From Paenibacillus sp. CF384 (GTDB lineage: Bacteria > Bacillota > Bacilli > Paenibacillales > Paenibacillaceae), in NCBI RefSeq assembly GCF_900106745.1, contig NZ_FNNV01000014.1:124001-188000 (forward strand): 64,000 nucleotides of DNA, written 5' to 3'. This document shows positions 1-9,345 of the stretch, one piece after another. The notes under the pieces are model-generated. The model was not told the origin of the DNA. It worked only from the letters and a program-made list of their open reading frames with translations, and ran no database searches. Made by a program: the position numbers and the translations under genes. Positions within the stretch are counted from its first letter, which is position 1. Every line of letters starts with the position of its first letter.

Positions 1-47
1 ATTTGGCTACAAATTGTATCAAAATAACTAGTTATGGAGGTTATTTC

Positions 48-509
48 ATGCTTCGTTCGACAGCAAGTTTCAAAAAGCTATCTTTCCTGTTTCTCGCTTT
101 CTGCATGATCTTCCTGCTCGCAGCACCGCTTCAAGCATCGGCAAAGCCGCGCGATGAACCAAAGAAGCCCGGGAAACTAACCCTGTCTTCGCTTTATTAC
201 GAGGTAAATGAAAACCAAGGATCGATTACGATTACCGTTCATCGAATTGGCGGTAAGGACGGTGTCGTATCGGTAAAGTACTGCAACTGCAGTTTGACGG
301 CCAAAGCCGGTGAAGACTTCAATCATGTTTCAGGCGTTCTCGTATTCGGTGACGGTGAAACGAAGAAAACGATCACGGTACCTATCGTTGACGATTCCAA
401 GCCGGAATCACCGGAAGGTTTCAGCGTCTATTTGAAAGAACCTACCGGCGGAGCAACGTTAGGCCTCTTCGCTTCCTTCGTTACGATTCGGGATAACGAC
501 AAAAAGTGA
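48..509 (+). CDS. Secreted Calx-beta domain protein
   Basis: Protein of 153 aa. The ATG at 48 is chosen because GGAGG at 37-41 lies just upstream; an in-frame TTG at 3 has no ribosome binding site. Residues 1-31 form a signal peptide with a basic start, a long hydrophobic core and an Ala-X-Ala cleavage region. Residues about 40-150 match a single Calx-beta motif: a start like YEVNENQGSITITVHR, a central GEDF segment, and a Thr-Ile-Arg-Asp-Asn-Asp ending typical of Calx-beta repeats. Such domains bind calcium or act as adhesive modules in large surface proteins; a free-standing copy is uncommon. It is probably exported. It may be co-transcribed with the next secreted gene 88 bp downstream. The partner is unknown. 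Confidence 0.8.
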   Translation: MLRSTASFKKLSFLFLAFCMIFLLAAPLQASAKPRDEPKKPGKLTLSSLYYEVNENQGSITITVHRIGGKDGVVSVKYCNCSLTAKAGEDFNHVSGVLVFGDGETKKTITVPIVDDSKPESPEGFSVYLKEPTGGATLGLFASFVTIRDNDKK

Positions 510-597
510 TTCGTTCTGACTGGGCGGCTCCGCGCAGCGGCATTAATGAGCTGAGCCGTTTGATTCACCACTCTCTGGATAGAAAGGGGCATCGTTC

Positions 598-1494
598 ATG
601 CTCAAACGAAGTATCGTACTCCTTCTTTCTCTATTAATTGTTCTATGTGCCGGAACAGCCGCCCATGCTCAAACGAACACCACAACAGCCGCAAACCCCG
701 TTATGCTAACGCTGGATGAACAGCTCCAGCCCGGTCAGTTCTCTGTGACGTTCTCAAGACCGATCAGCCTGAAGCACCTTGAAGCGAATTTTACGATCCC
801 GAATAAGAAAATCAAGTGGTATACCGAGCAGTACGGCGGGTACAACAAGTCCTATTACGGGGTTATCGACAATGCCGCCAAAGGACTCGGCTATCCCGTT
901 AAGCTTGGCAAAGGGCTCGATCGGGCTAAAGCCGTCGATCTCAGCCTGTTGTGGCGCTCCGATTATATCGATGGGGAACTGGGTTTTTACCTGGAAATCG
1001 GTACATTCGAATTGACATCCACCATTAAAACCAGCGCAGAACAGTTCAAAAAATACATAAAAGCAAACGATGCGCTAGTAAACGTAGAGCCAGCTTCGGA
1101 GAATGATGGATTCCACTGGATCATCACAATCCCGCATGCAAAGCCTTCCGTAGATTACACGATTACATTTGCTAAACCCATTATTATTACAAATACCGTC
1201 TACAACTGGCGGCCCATTCCGGTTCAGATTACAGATGCTAATTCGGATCTGACTGCCGGCACGATTCAGCTTTCCCTTCACATGGATGCGGATCGGGAGC
1301 TGTCGCTTCGTGATTTTATCATTACGGCAACACGCAATGATAAGCTTATTAAGTTACAGAATGTAACCTACAAAGCAGGGATCCTTAGCTTCGCTCCGAT
1401 TGCCGATCTCATGCCGGAAGACAAGCTGTCGATTCAAATTTTAGGCAATGCTTCAAGCAGCGTGTATGGAACCATCAAAGTAACGAATACGTGA
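598..1494 (+). CDS. Secreted protein of unknown function
   Basis: Protein of 298 aa, start ATG with an AGAAAGGGG ribosome binding site. Residues 1-25 are a clear signal peptide ending in AHA-Q. The mature part is rich in beta-strand-like segments and contains repeated phrases of the type 'YTITFAKPI' and 'FSVTFSRPI' (near residues 45 and 188), which suggests two related beta-sandwich halves. No catalytic motif was recognised. It lies between the Calx-beta gene and a small Cro-type regulator on the same strand (24 bp to the latter), so the three may form one unit. Function not assigned. Confidence 0.7.
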   Translation: MLKRSIVLLLSLLIVLCAGTAAHAQTNTTTAANPVMLTLDEQLQPGQFSVTFSRPISLKHLEANFTIPNKKIKWYTEQYGGYNKSYYGVIDNAAKGLGYPVKLGKGLDRAKAVDLSLLWRSDYIDGELGFYLEIGTFELTSTIKTSAEQFKKYIKANDALVNVEPASENDGFHWIITIPHAKPSVDYTITFAKPIIITNTVYNWRPIPVQITDANSDLTAGTIQLSLHMDADRELSLRDFIITATRNDKLIKLQNVTYKAGILSFAPIADLMPEDKLSIQILGNASSSVYGTIKVTNT

Positions 1495-1518
1495 TGCTAA
1501 ACTAATGGAGGGATTAAG

Positions 1519-1737
1519 TTGGTGTTACACCTTGGTAATACCATTGCAGAGCTTAGGGAATCCAGGGCAATAAAGCAAGAAGACTTAGCCAGAACGCTGG
1601 GGATTTCCAGATCTACGCTCTCGCATTACGAGAAGAACAGAAGGAAACCCCCACTCGATATTATCGTTCTATTAGCAACAACGTTTAATATTCCGGTGGA
1701 GCAAATTATTAACGCTCCTGCGAATCAGGAGATGTAG
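1519..1737 (+). CDS. Small Cro/C1-type (XRE) transcriptional regulator
   Basis: Protein of 72 aa consisting almost only of a helix-turn-helix domain: residues 8-62 carry the pattern 'ELRESRAIKQEDLARTLGIS' followed by the recognition helix RSTLSHYEKNRRKP. The start is TTG at 1519, six bases after GGAGGG (1507-1512); a GTG follows directly. It is 24 bp downstream of the secreted gene and probably cotranscribed with it. There is no sensing domain, so it likely acts as a small dimeric repressor. The target is unknown; self-regulation of this small operon is the simplest guess. Confidence 0.8.
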   Translation: MVLHLGNTIAELRESRAIKQEDLARTLGISRSTLSHYEKNRRKPPLDIIVLLATTFNIPVEQIINAPANQEM

Positions 1738-1752
1738 ATCGGTATTCCGCAC

Positions 1753-3762
1753 TTACAATTGCTTCTTAGTCAGCTCATACAATGCCGTGGACGCCGCTCC
1801 GCAGCCCCAATCGAAGATCGTAAATTCACCGACCGCCATACCATCGGAATGATTGACATTCTCCATATGAAAGCCATAATCGCTTTCCTTCATATGGGGA
1901 TGAACTTGTTCGTACTTGGCCTTCACATCCCCGTTCTCCGGGCAGTACATCATATAGAACGACGCCTTCATCGCCCAATAGGCTCGATATCGATAGGCTT
2001 CGTCGCCGGTCGTTTCGTAGTAGCCCATGTAGATGCCGGCAAATAAGCTTTGTCTGGCGTCGTTCCATTCCGAGTCGCAGTTCATTACGCCGAAGCCGCC
2101 AACCGTAGGAACGCTGTGGAACGGCGGCTGCCAAATTTGCTGGTACAGCGATGCTTCAGCCAGCACGACTTGGCCTTGCTCCAGATAATGCGCTTGACCC
2201 GTCAGCAAATATAGATCGCGCATCGCTTCAGCCGTCCAGTACATGCCGAAATTACACTGGTTGTACAAGCCGCTCCTTGCATCGCGAACCCCCAGCTGCT
2301 TCTGCTCCCACATCCCGGCACATGACCAGTAGGTCTCGAAATCCTCCCAACGTCCTTCCGCTATCACATGCTTCTCCAAGAACGCCGCTGCACGCTTCGC
2401 TGCTTCTAGATACGCAGGCTCCGGCCGCAGTCGGTACAAGCTGCACAGCAGCATAATATGTGCCGCCGTTTCCGAGCTGACCGTCAGATACTCGGAGCCT
2501 TCCAAGGTCTGCGGATGAACCCAAGCCGGGAAGCTGCCGTCTTCTTCTTGCAGCGCGAGCAATGTATCTACATAACGATCCACGTAGCCCATAATCCGTT
2601 CATCTCTATTAATATCTCCATACCACTTCAGCAGCCAGATGCTTGTCCATGAACAATCTAGCAAATGAGCATAATCATTCTGTCCCTTTGGAACACGAGA
2701 GTGGGACATGATCCAGCGTCCATCCTCCCAGCGATTATCCGGTCCTGCCATATAACAAGCCGGGAACAACCCGTTCGTCTGCGGCGCTGCAAGCGCGAAA
2801 GCCAGCGACTTCTCCGCCTTCTGCATCCAGTCCGTTTTGCCCCACGCCTTTCCCCACAACCAGTAGCCATACGCGCTGCGAAGACTGCAGAACCAAGCCT
2901 GATTCCAGATGCTCTTCTTCTCGCGCCATACATCTTCATGCCCATAACCCGGCTGCTGCCTTGTCGTGACGATAAATACAACGCCGCCGACTTCCTGACC
3001 GTCCAGCTCAAATTGCTGCCAGGTGACCGATTCCCACCTTTCGAATGCCCATTCATAGGCATACTTGGTGTAGCGCTCCAGCTCTTTGATGCCGCTATCG
3101 GGTTCCACACCAGTCATTGCAGCTGATGCAAACCGTTCCCATAGGAAATGCTCGACCGGTCTATAGTCCCGCGGCACACTTGCTTCCGATTTAGCCCACT
3201 CCACTAAATAGAAGCTAAGCGTAATCGGCGTTTGAACGACCCGCGGCTGAGGCTCCAGCTTATAGTACGTATGTCCGGTCGCGCGATAATCCGAGACTCC
3301 ATAATAGAGCGCATGCGCGGACAATTCATAATCCATAATGTGAGGAATAACCCGATTCGAAGCCAGATGTGCAAGATCCGGTATCAACGCGCACATCTTG
3401 GACTCGTTCTCCAGAATAATGGCCGGTGAGCGAAAAACAATATCCCCAATTGTCATCCCCTCTAGCGGGGTAAGATGAGTCTTCCAGCTAAGGTCAAGCT
3501 TGGTATCGACCGGCATCACCAGTTGAAATCCGCCTAACAAGCCTTCACTGCCAGCGCTTAGCCTCACCTCTACACGACTGCAGCGATATTCCGAGGTTAT
3601 GCCCTGTTCATCCAGAATAGTTACACTGACTTTAGCGCCATTCTCGGATTCACCGCTCCATGCCCTGCGCATTTCATGCTCCTCAACAAGTTCATACTCG
3701 TTCCAACCCTCGTTCTCATACCATTTAAAACGGAGGTGATTTCCAATCCAGCTGTGTACCAT
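1753..3762 (-). CDS. Putative six-hairpin glycoside hydrolase-like protein
   Basis: Protein of 669 aa without a signal peptide, so probably cytoplasmic. The start ATG follows AAGGGGGAG. Residues about 1-215 look like a beta-sandwich. Residues about 220-660 are helical with repeated Trp/Tyr-rich hairpins (W..AWF.SLRSAYGYW, LLDCSWTSIWLLKWYGD, YNQCNFGMYWTAEAMRDLY), the hallmark of (alpha/alpha)6 six-hairpin glycosidase folds such as GH88/GH105/GH127-like enzymes. No exact family was recognised. It follows the AraC regulator by 18 bp and forms its operon partner. Together with the GH26 mannanase upstream it is probably part of intracellular oligosaccharide processing. Enzyme activity and substrate are inferred from fold-like features only. 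Confidence 0.6.
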   Translation of the reverse strand: MVHSWIGNHLRFKWYENEGWNEYELVEEHEMRRAWSGESENGAKVSVTILDEQGITSEYRCSRVEVRLSAGSEGLLGGFQLVMPVDTKLDLSWKTHLTPLEGMTIGDIVFRSPAIILENESKMCALIPDLAHLASNRVIPHIMDYELSAHALYYGVSDYRATGHTYYKLEPQPRVVQTPITLSFYLVEWAKSEASVPRDYRPVEHFLWERFASAAMTGVEPDSGIKELERYTKYAYEWAFERWESVTWQQFELDGQEVGGVVFIVTTRQQPGYGHEDVWREKKSIWNQAWFCSLRSAYGYWLWGKAWGKTDWMQKAEKSLAFALAAPQTNGLFPACYMAGPDNRWEDGRWIMSHSRVPKGQNDYAHLLDCSWTSIWLLKWYGDINRDERIMGYVDRYVDTLLALQEEDGSFPAWVHPQTLEGSEYLTVSSETAAHIMLLCSLYRLRPEPAYLEAAKRAAAFLEKHVIAEGRWEDFETYWSCAGMWEQKQLGVRDARSGLYNQCNFGMYWTAEAMRDLYLLTGQAHYLEQGQVVLAEASLYQQIWQPPFHSVPTVGGFGVMNCDSEWNDARQSLFAGIYMGYYETTGDEAYRYRAYWAMKASFYMMYCPENGDVKAKYEQVHPHMKESDYGFHMENVNHSDGMAVGEFTIFDWGCGAASTALYELTKKQL

Positions 3763-3780
3763 CCAAGCTCCCCCTTGTCA

Positions 3781-4701
3781 TTAGTCCTGACGCCAATTTT
3801 TTCGATAGGCGGTCGGAGAACACCGTTCAACTTTCTGAAAGCTTTGAAGAAATGTACTATAGCTATCGAACCCCGAGCGATAGGCAATCTCCGTAATCGA
3901 ATGACGAGACAGCAGCAGTAATTGCTTAGCATGATTAATTCTATTTAGGAGCAGATATTCCCTTGGTGTACATTGAAAATATCGCTTAAATGTCCGATTA
4001 AAATGAAAATAGCTCAGCCCGCTCCGGTTAGCGACCTCCCTGATGTCCCGGATGCTGGCTAGAGATTCATCCATATACTGCTTAGCAAGCTGAAGCGCAG
4101 CCGGATACACTTCCCCCGATGCTTCCCCTCCCTTGCCTCTTCTATAAGCCAGTGCTTGAAGAAGCAGCTCATAAAGCAGCTTCGATATTTCATAATCTTG
4201 CTCCACAGTCGGTTCCGGCTCCTGCATAAGCGCAATAATGGCATCCATACAAGGCAGCAACGAATGCTTTAGGGCAGGAGAAGTCATGATAATCGTCCGA
4301 TCAGTGAAATACAAATTCCACAGCTCCACGAGCGGCATGCCGTCAAACACAACGTATTTCAAGACGAACGGTTCTTCCGCATGCGCCTTATAGCCATTCG
4401 GGTAGCGCAAATCTTGAATAACGCTGTCCCCCTCGCATATCTCAATCCACTCCTTGCCTTTCAAGTACCATCCCTTCCCTGAAACCACATGTATGACTTC
4501 ACATGCCGGATAGAAATCCCGAACGAGCTTATAGTTGCTCTTGGCGCAATAAATGCCGGAGAGCATGGCGTATAATAAGCGGGATCTTGTAAATTCACCG
4601 GGAGAAGCGATCCATTCCACATTCTGATTAATCAAACGCAGCTCGCTGCTTGCAGGCATGATCCCTTCAGCGAACGTTGATGCCATGCTTGTCATCACCA
4701 T
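3781..4701 (-). CDS. AraC family transcriptional regulator with N-terminal cupin-like domain
   Basis: Protein of about 306 aa. Three closely spaced ATGs occur at the start; the one at 4701 has GGAGGG (4708-4713) at six bases and is preferred over 4707. Residues about 50-130 form a cupin-like sensory domain (EVIHVVSGKGWYLKG, EICEGDSVI). Residues about 205-305 are two AraC helix-turn-helix motifs, including 'YFHFNRTFKRYFQCTPREYL' and the second helix ITEIAYRSGFDSYSTFLQSFQKVERCSPTAYR. Such one-component regulators bind a sugar with the cupin and activate catabolic genes. It lies between the GH26 mannanase gene and the hydrolase-like gene it precedes by 18 bp, so it probably controls one or both. 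Confidence 0.88.
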   Translation of the reverse strand: MVMTSMASTFAEGIMPASSELRLINQNVEWIASPGEFTRSRLLYAMLSGIYCAKSNYKLVRDFYPACEVIHVVSGKGWYLKGKEWIEICEGDSVIQDLRYPNGYKAHAEEPFVLKYVVFDGMPLVELWNLYFTDRTIIMTSPALKHSLLPCMDAIIALMQEPEPTVEQDYEISKLLYELLLQALAYRRGKGGEASGEVYPAALQLAKQYMDESLASIRDIREVANRSGLSYFHFNRTFKRYFQCTPREYLLLNRINHAKQLLLLSRHSITEIAYRSGFDSYSTFLQSFQKVERCSPTAYRKNWRQD

Positions 4702-4730
4702 AATCATCCCTCCGGTTTGCTTCTAGCACA

Positions 4731-4765
4731 AAGAGACGCCAATGCATCTCCATGGCGTCTCTCTT
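4731..4765 (-). terminator. Hairpin terminator after the GH26 mannanase gene
   Basis: Near-perfect stem AGAGACGCCA paired with TGGCGTCTCT (arms 4731-4744 and 4751-4765), 39 bp after the stop of the GH26 gene. The trailing T run on the minus strand is short, so termination may be partial. It separates the mannanase from the AraC gene. Confidence 0.7.
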
Positions 4766-4803
4766 GTCATTCCAGCGCATTACAGCGCGTTTACGTTACC
4801 TCA

Positions 4804-7335
4804 TTAATTAAATACTTTGAACGCATCGAGCACGACAAAATAGTCAGAGGATGAACTATTCTTCGTACCGGTCACGACCAACTTAATCGTGTGCGATCCG
4901 CTGCTTAAGCCTGATTTCTCATACAGCACCGCCTGCTGCGGACCTGTTCCCGAGGTGTAGAGGTCCACCGTCGAATCGAGCACGCCATCGATATAAACCC
5001 CAACCTTGCCCAAGTTGTGCTGCTTGTAGCCAATCACTTGGATTTTGTTTCCCGTGAATGTAAACTGCGCATAATCATTTGTCGTTTTCGAATATTTCTC
5101 GGTATCTGCATAATCCCCGGTCCAGTTATCGAGCGTCCAGCTGCCGCTGTAGGTAATCGCCGAATCGCGATCATCTGTCGTCACGACCGTTTCTGAAATA
5201 ACTGTGACTCTATCCGCTGTCACGACGTAACCTGATGAACCGGCATTCTTGGTCCCTTTCACGCGCACCTTCAAGGTATGCGCTCCGCTTGTCACCACCG
5301 GACTGGTCCAGAGCAGCGTGTTGTCGGTCCGTGTAGCTGAATAAAAGTCGACATCTACTTCTGTTCCCCCGTCGATGGATACGGCCGCTATACCGTGATG
5401 GGCATCTTTGCTGCCATAGAGCTTGATCTGTTTGCCGTTGAAATCGACTTGATAATAACTGTTTGTCGTCAGGGAATAATGATCGTCCCCGTTATAGGTC
5501 CCCGCTCCGGTAGACGTATTCCATGTGCCTACATACTCGAATTGATTCAGACCGGTGCCGGTTGTGGCATCATTGACGATTGTTTCGTTGCTGACCGAAG
5601 CCGTGCTCGCATTCAAAGTATTGCTCGCTGCGGATACATTGCCTGCTCCATCTTTAGCCTTCACAGTGAAAGAATAGGCGGTGCCGGCCGTTAAGCCTGT
5701 CACACTGAAGGACGTACTTGTCGTCGATCCCGCCAAGGTCGAACCTCGATAGACATCATAGCCGGTGACGCCGACGTTGTCGGTTGAAGCACTCCAGGAC
5801 AAATTAATGGATGTCTGCGTCTGCGATGGCGACGTTAAGCTTGCCGGTGCCGTCGGTGCTTGGGTATCCGAATCGATGACGACACGGTCGGCGGTCACGA
5901 CATAACCGGTGGAGCTTGCGTTCTTCGTACCCTTAACCCTTACCTTCACCGTATGGCTGCCTGCCGCCAGTGCCGGACTGGTCCAGATCAAGATGTTGTC
6001 GGCACGAGTACCGGCGTAGAAATCCACATCAATTTCCGTTCCTCCATCAATGGAAACAGCCGCGATGCCATGATGAGCATCTTTCGTTCCGTATAATTTA
6101 ATGCCCGTACCGTTGAAATCGACTTGATAATAACTGTTTGTCGTCAGGGAGTAATGATCCCCGCCATTGTATTTCACGCTGCTGCCGGAGGTAGCCGTCC
6201 ACGTTCCGACATATTCGAATTGGTTCAAGCCGGTACCCGTTACCGAGTCGTCAACCGTACCCGGTCCCCCTCCGCCAATACCGCCGGAGCCCGGTACTAT
6301 GTTCACCTCATCGAGTGTCAGGACGCGTGAATCGCTGTAGAGCGCTTGGGTTTGCGCCGTTGTATTACCGTTCGTTAAGAATTCGCCCCAGGTCATGAAC
6401 CAGCGATATTTGGTCTGCGACGAAGCTAGCGTAGACGGGTTTGGATGTTCGCCGCACTCGCCGATCGAAATGATCTTACCTTGCGACAACGTCTGCAGAT
6501 CGTCATGGTAGCTCTGCTGATAATCATTGTTGTATACATCCACGGCGAGCACATCGACTTTATCAATGCCAGGGAAGTAGGTCGAATACGGAGCACCCCA
6601 AGGAGTGTTCGGCGTATTGGCATTCCACACCCAGATCAAGTTATTGAGGCCATGGTAGTTCGTAAACCGATCATACATAATGTCCCACAGCTTATAGTAA
6701 TTGGGCTGCTGCCCCCACCAGAACCAGCCGCCATTCATCTCATGGAAAGGTCTCCACAGAACCGGCACGCCTGCATCCCTCAATTGTTCCAAGTAGCCAG
6801 CAACAAGATCGATGTTTGCTATCAGCTGATCATACTGCGTCGTTCCCGGCGTAACGATCTGGTTAAACTCGGTCTCGCTTGTACCTGCCTGCACGCATTC
6901 TGACCAGCAATAACCCGTTCCCGGCTTATTGGCGTGATACATCATCGTTACAATTCCACCGTTCTCATACCAGTCGATCGCACTGTCGACGACGGCTTGT
7001 CGCTGATCGTCCAATTGGGCTTCCGTCTGGCCGGAAATCGCACCCATCTCGTAGCCGTGAACGGCAGGATATTTGCCTGTTATGGCATAGACCTGATTCG
7101 TCCAATAATCCGGACTTTCGAGGAAATTGTGCTGGCCGGATAAGATGTTCGTTCCTTCAAGACTGTATAAGTAGGCCAGCAGATCTCTCGCCTCCTGCGA
7201 TGCATTCGCATTGATAGGCGAGACAGCAGCAGCAGCCTTATCGGTGCTTGCCGCGTACATAATAGGTAGCGCAATTGCGGTGATCATGACTACGAGCAGC
7301 GTCTTCTTCAACCATCGTGAAACACTAGGAATCAT
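4804..7335 (-). CDS. Secreted GH26 beta-mannanase with carbohydrate-binding modules and Fn3
   Basis: Protein of 843 aa. Residues 1-37 are a signal peptide. Residues about 45-345 form a GH26 (clan GH-A) catalytic domain: acid/base Glu199 in WRPFHEMNGGWFWWG and candidate nucleophile Glu293 in SIGECGEHPN; the WVWNANTPN segment also fits GH26. Two closely similar modules (about 365-490 and 590-715) share SLTTNSYYQVDFNG and GYVVTADRV and enclose an Fn3 domain (about 497-583). A third, divergent copy ends the protein (about 730-843). The modules look like carbohydrate-binding beta-sandwiches. The enzyme would cut beta-1,4-mannan outside the cell. It follows the YesM/YesN pair and has its own 215-bp upstream region. 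Start ATG with GGGGGG six bases away. Confidence 0.9.
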   Translation of the reverse strand: MIPSVSRWLKKTLLVVMITAIALPIMYAASTDKAAAAVSPINANASQEARDLLAYLYSLEGTNILSGQHNFLESPDYWTNQVYAITGKYPAVHGYEMGAISGQTEAQLDDQRQAVVDSAIDWYENGGIVTMMYHANKPGTGYCWSECVQAGTSETEFNQIVTPGTTQYDQLIANIDLVAGYLEQLRDAGVPVLWRPFHEMNGGWFWWGQQPNYYKLWDIMYDRFTNYHGLNNLIWVWNANTPNTPWGAPYSTYFPGIDKVDVLAVDVYNNDYQQSYHDDLQTLSQGKIISIGECGEHPNPSTLASSQTKYRWFMTWGEFLTNGNTTAQTQALYSDSRVLTLDEVNIVPGSGGIGGGGPGTVDDSVTGTGLNQFEYVGTWTATSGSSVKYNGGDHYSLTTNSYYQVDFNGTGIKLYGTKDAHHGIAAVSIDGGTEIDVDFYAGTRADNILIWTSPALAAGSHTVKVRVKGTKNASSTGYVVTADRVVIDSDTQAPTAPASLTSPSQTQTSINLSWSASTDNVGVTGYDVYRGSTLAGSTTSTSFSVTGLTAGTAYSFTVKAKDGAGNVSAASNTLNASTASVSNETIVNDATTGTGLNQFEYVGTWNTSTGAGTYNGDDHYSLTTNSYYQVDFNGKQIKLYGSKDAHHGIAAVSIDGGTEVDVDFYSATRTDNTLLWTSPVVTSGAHTLKVRVKGTKNAGSSGYVVTADRVTVISETVVTTDDRDSAITYSGSWTLDNWTGDYADTEKYSKTTNDYAQFTFTGNKIQVIGYKQHNLGKVGVYIDGVLDSTVDLYTSGTGPQQAVLYEKSGLSSGSHTIKLVVTGTKNSSSSDYFVVLDAFKVFN

Positions 7336-7550
7336 CGTTTACCCCCCAATGAATGGTTTGCCAACTTGTGTCGTCAAGCATCAAACAGCCAGATCGTGTA
7401 CATGCAAAGCAGCCGATAATTGGATACGCTCATCCTTGGATCATCATTCACCCCCATGGTCTTCCGTCAACCCAATCATAGATTCAGCAGCGCCCCCTAA
7501 ACAATGTGACTGTACAACGAAATCTAGCACTTTGAACCGATTCCGGCCGC

Positions 7551-9314
7551 TCAGCCTGCCCTCACCACGGCCATGTCACCATCTTGGTCATAGAAGCATG
7601 GAATTTCAATATGTATGGACGTCCCCTCGCCTAACACGCTTTGAATTTGCACGCCATACGCGCTACCGCATTGCAGCTTTATCCTGTCATCTACATTTCG
7701 TATACCGTAACCGCCCTTGATTTCACGATTAAGCACACAATCGATCATTTCCTTGAGCATCCCTACACCATCATCGGAAATCGTGAATACGATTCGATCA
7801 TTGTCTTTGTAAGCGTGAATATGGATATGGATATGGTCGCCGTTCCAGGCGTGCTGCAGCGCGTTTTCCACGAACGGCTGCAAAATCATTTTTACTGTGC
7901 TGTATGGCAGTACATCAGGATCAATTTCGGTGGTCACATCGAGGCCATCCGCAAACTTAATTTTCTGAATATCGATATACGTCTGAATCTGCTGGATTTC
8001 CCGGTCGACGGAGATGATCGTCTTGCCTTCGTTAAGCGACAGTCGATAGAACTTGGCAAGTCCCATGACCATTTGATGCAGCCGTTCGATTTCGCCGAAC
8101 CGGGCAAGCCTGCTGATCGAGGATAACGTATTGTACAGGAAGTGAGGATTGATTTGCTCCTGCAGCAGGGTGAGCTCGGCTTCCTTCTTCTTTAAATTCG
8201 ATAGGTACACCTCTCGGATTAACTCGTCTATGTCCTTGCCCATGTCATTGAAAGCTGCTGCTATTTGGGCGAATTCGTCATTTCCTTTATACGAGATCCG
8301 CTTGCGGAAATCGCCGCCTCGAATAGCATTTAAGGAAGCAATGATTTTGGTGATGCGGATGGAGAAAACACGGGATACCATGACACTTACAGCCGTTAAA
8401 ACGAGGAAGCTGATCAAGCAGACCAGCACCGTGATTTGACGTACGGAATCGGCATTCGCAGCAAGCAGCTGCGTCGGAATATAGGCGACGATTCGCCAGT
8501 TGAGCCCGCCATCCAGCGGTTCATCTATCCGGAGATAATCCGATTTATCGCTGTCTGCTCCTTGCTCAAGCAGTGCGGTATTCTTGTCCCCGGAGGAAAA
8601 GAGCGGCCGATTCGCCCTATCGTAAACGACCAATGTCGCATGGTCACCGATTTTCATATAATCGATGGCATCGAATATTTCGCTCAGCTTCGCGGTAATG
8701 CGAATAAAGCCAATCTGATTGATCTTGGCATAATCGTTTAAATTACGGAGCAGCGAGATATTCCCGTACTGCTTATCCTCTGCGACTTGCAGCCACTTCA
8801 CCTCTTGATTGGCTCCATAGATGGTTGAGACTTTCCACGGTTCATACCATGCTTCGCTTTCCAGCCGATCAAGCTGATAGAGGTTGTATCGCTTACCCAG
8901 CGCAAGCGGGTCCTCGTCTTCCGCCGTAAAATAATACTCCGGTATCGCCCTGTTCTTGATATACACCTGCATGTTAATATGCAGCGTCGATAAGTCAATC
9001 GCGTTCTGAAAGGTTGGCTTCAGATGCTTAGTCAATGTCTCATAGCTGCTCCAAGCATCCTCTTCTATGCTCAAGTTGCCCTGCAGCTGCTGATCCATAT
9101 AAAGCTGGTCAGACACGCGTCCAACATCCTTGATTCGATACATGACGTTATCTTTCATTTGAAGCAGCGTTCCTTGGATATTCTGACGGGATTGCCTCTT
9201 GGCCGATTCTACCGAAGAATGATAGGAGAACGTGCCAATGATGATAACGGGCGTCATAATCAGAATAATGTAGGATACCATCAGCTTGAACCGGAACGAC
9301 AGCTTATTCCCCAT
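7551..9314 (-). CDS. YesM-type sensor histidine kinase (locus 1)
   Basis: Protein of 587 aa. First membrane segment about 12-32, extracytoplasmic dCache-like sensor to about 285, second membrane segment about 288-310, HAMP domain to about 365, then a His_kinase region with phospho-acceptor His391 in EQINPHFLYNTL and an HATPase domain with the N box PFVENALQHAW and the G-box DDGVGM. This is the LytS/YesM class that senses extracellular ligands, often together with a sugar-binding lipoprotein. The gene follows its response regulator by 31 bp. The adjacent LplABC-type importer and GH26 enzyme suggest it senses mannan-derived oligosaccharides or related compounds; that is inference. Confidence 0.92.
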   Translation of the reverse strand: MGNKLSFRFKLMVSYIILIMTPVIIIGTFSYHSSVESAKRQSRQNIQGTLLQMKDNVMYRIKDVGRVSDQLYMDQQLQGNLSIEEDAWSSYETLTKHLKPTFQNAIDLSTLHINMQVYIKNRAIPEYYFTAEDEDPLALGKRYNLYQLDRLESEAWYEPWKVSTIYGANQEVKWLQVAEDKQYGNISLLRNLNDYAKINQIGFIRITAKLSEIFDAIDYMKIGDHATLVVYDRANRPLFSSGDKNTALLEQGADSDKSDYLRIDEPLDGGLNWRIVAYIPTQLLAANADSVRQITVLVCLISFLVLTAVSVMVSRVFSIRITKIIASLNAIRGGDFRKRISYKGNDEFAQIAAAFNDMGKDIDELIREVYLSNLKKKEAELTLLQEQINPHFLYNTLSSISRLARFGEIERLHQMVMGLAKFYRLSLNEGKTIISVDREIQQIQTYIDIQKIKFADGLDVTTEIDPDVLPYSTVKMILQPFVENALQHAWNGDHIHIHIHAYKDNDRIVFTISDDGVGMLKEMIDCVLNREIKGGYGIRNVDDRIKLQCGSAYGVQIQSVLGEGTSIHIEIPCFYDQDGDMAVVRAG

Positions 9315-9345
9315 CCCAAATGGTCCTCCCTCTATTGAAACGACG

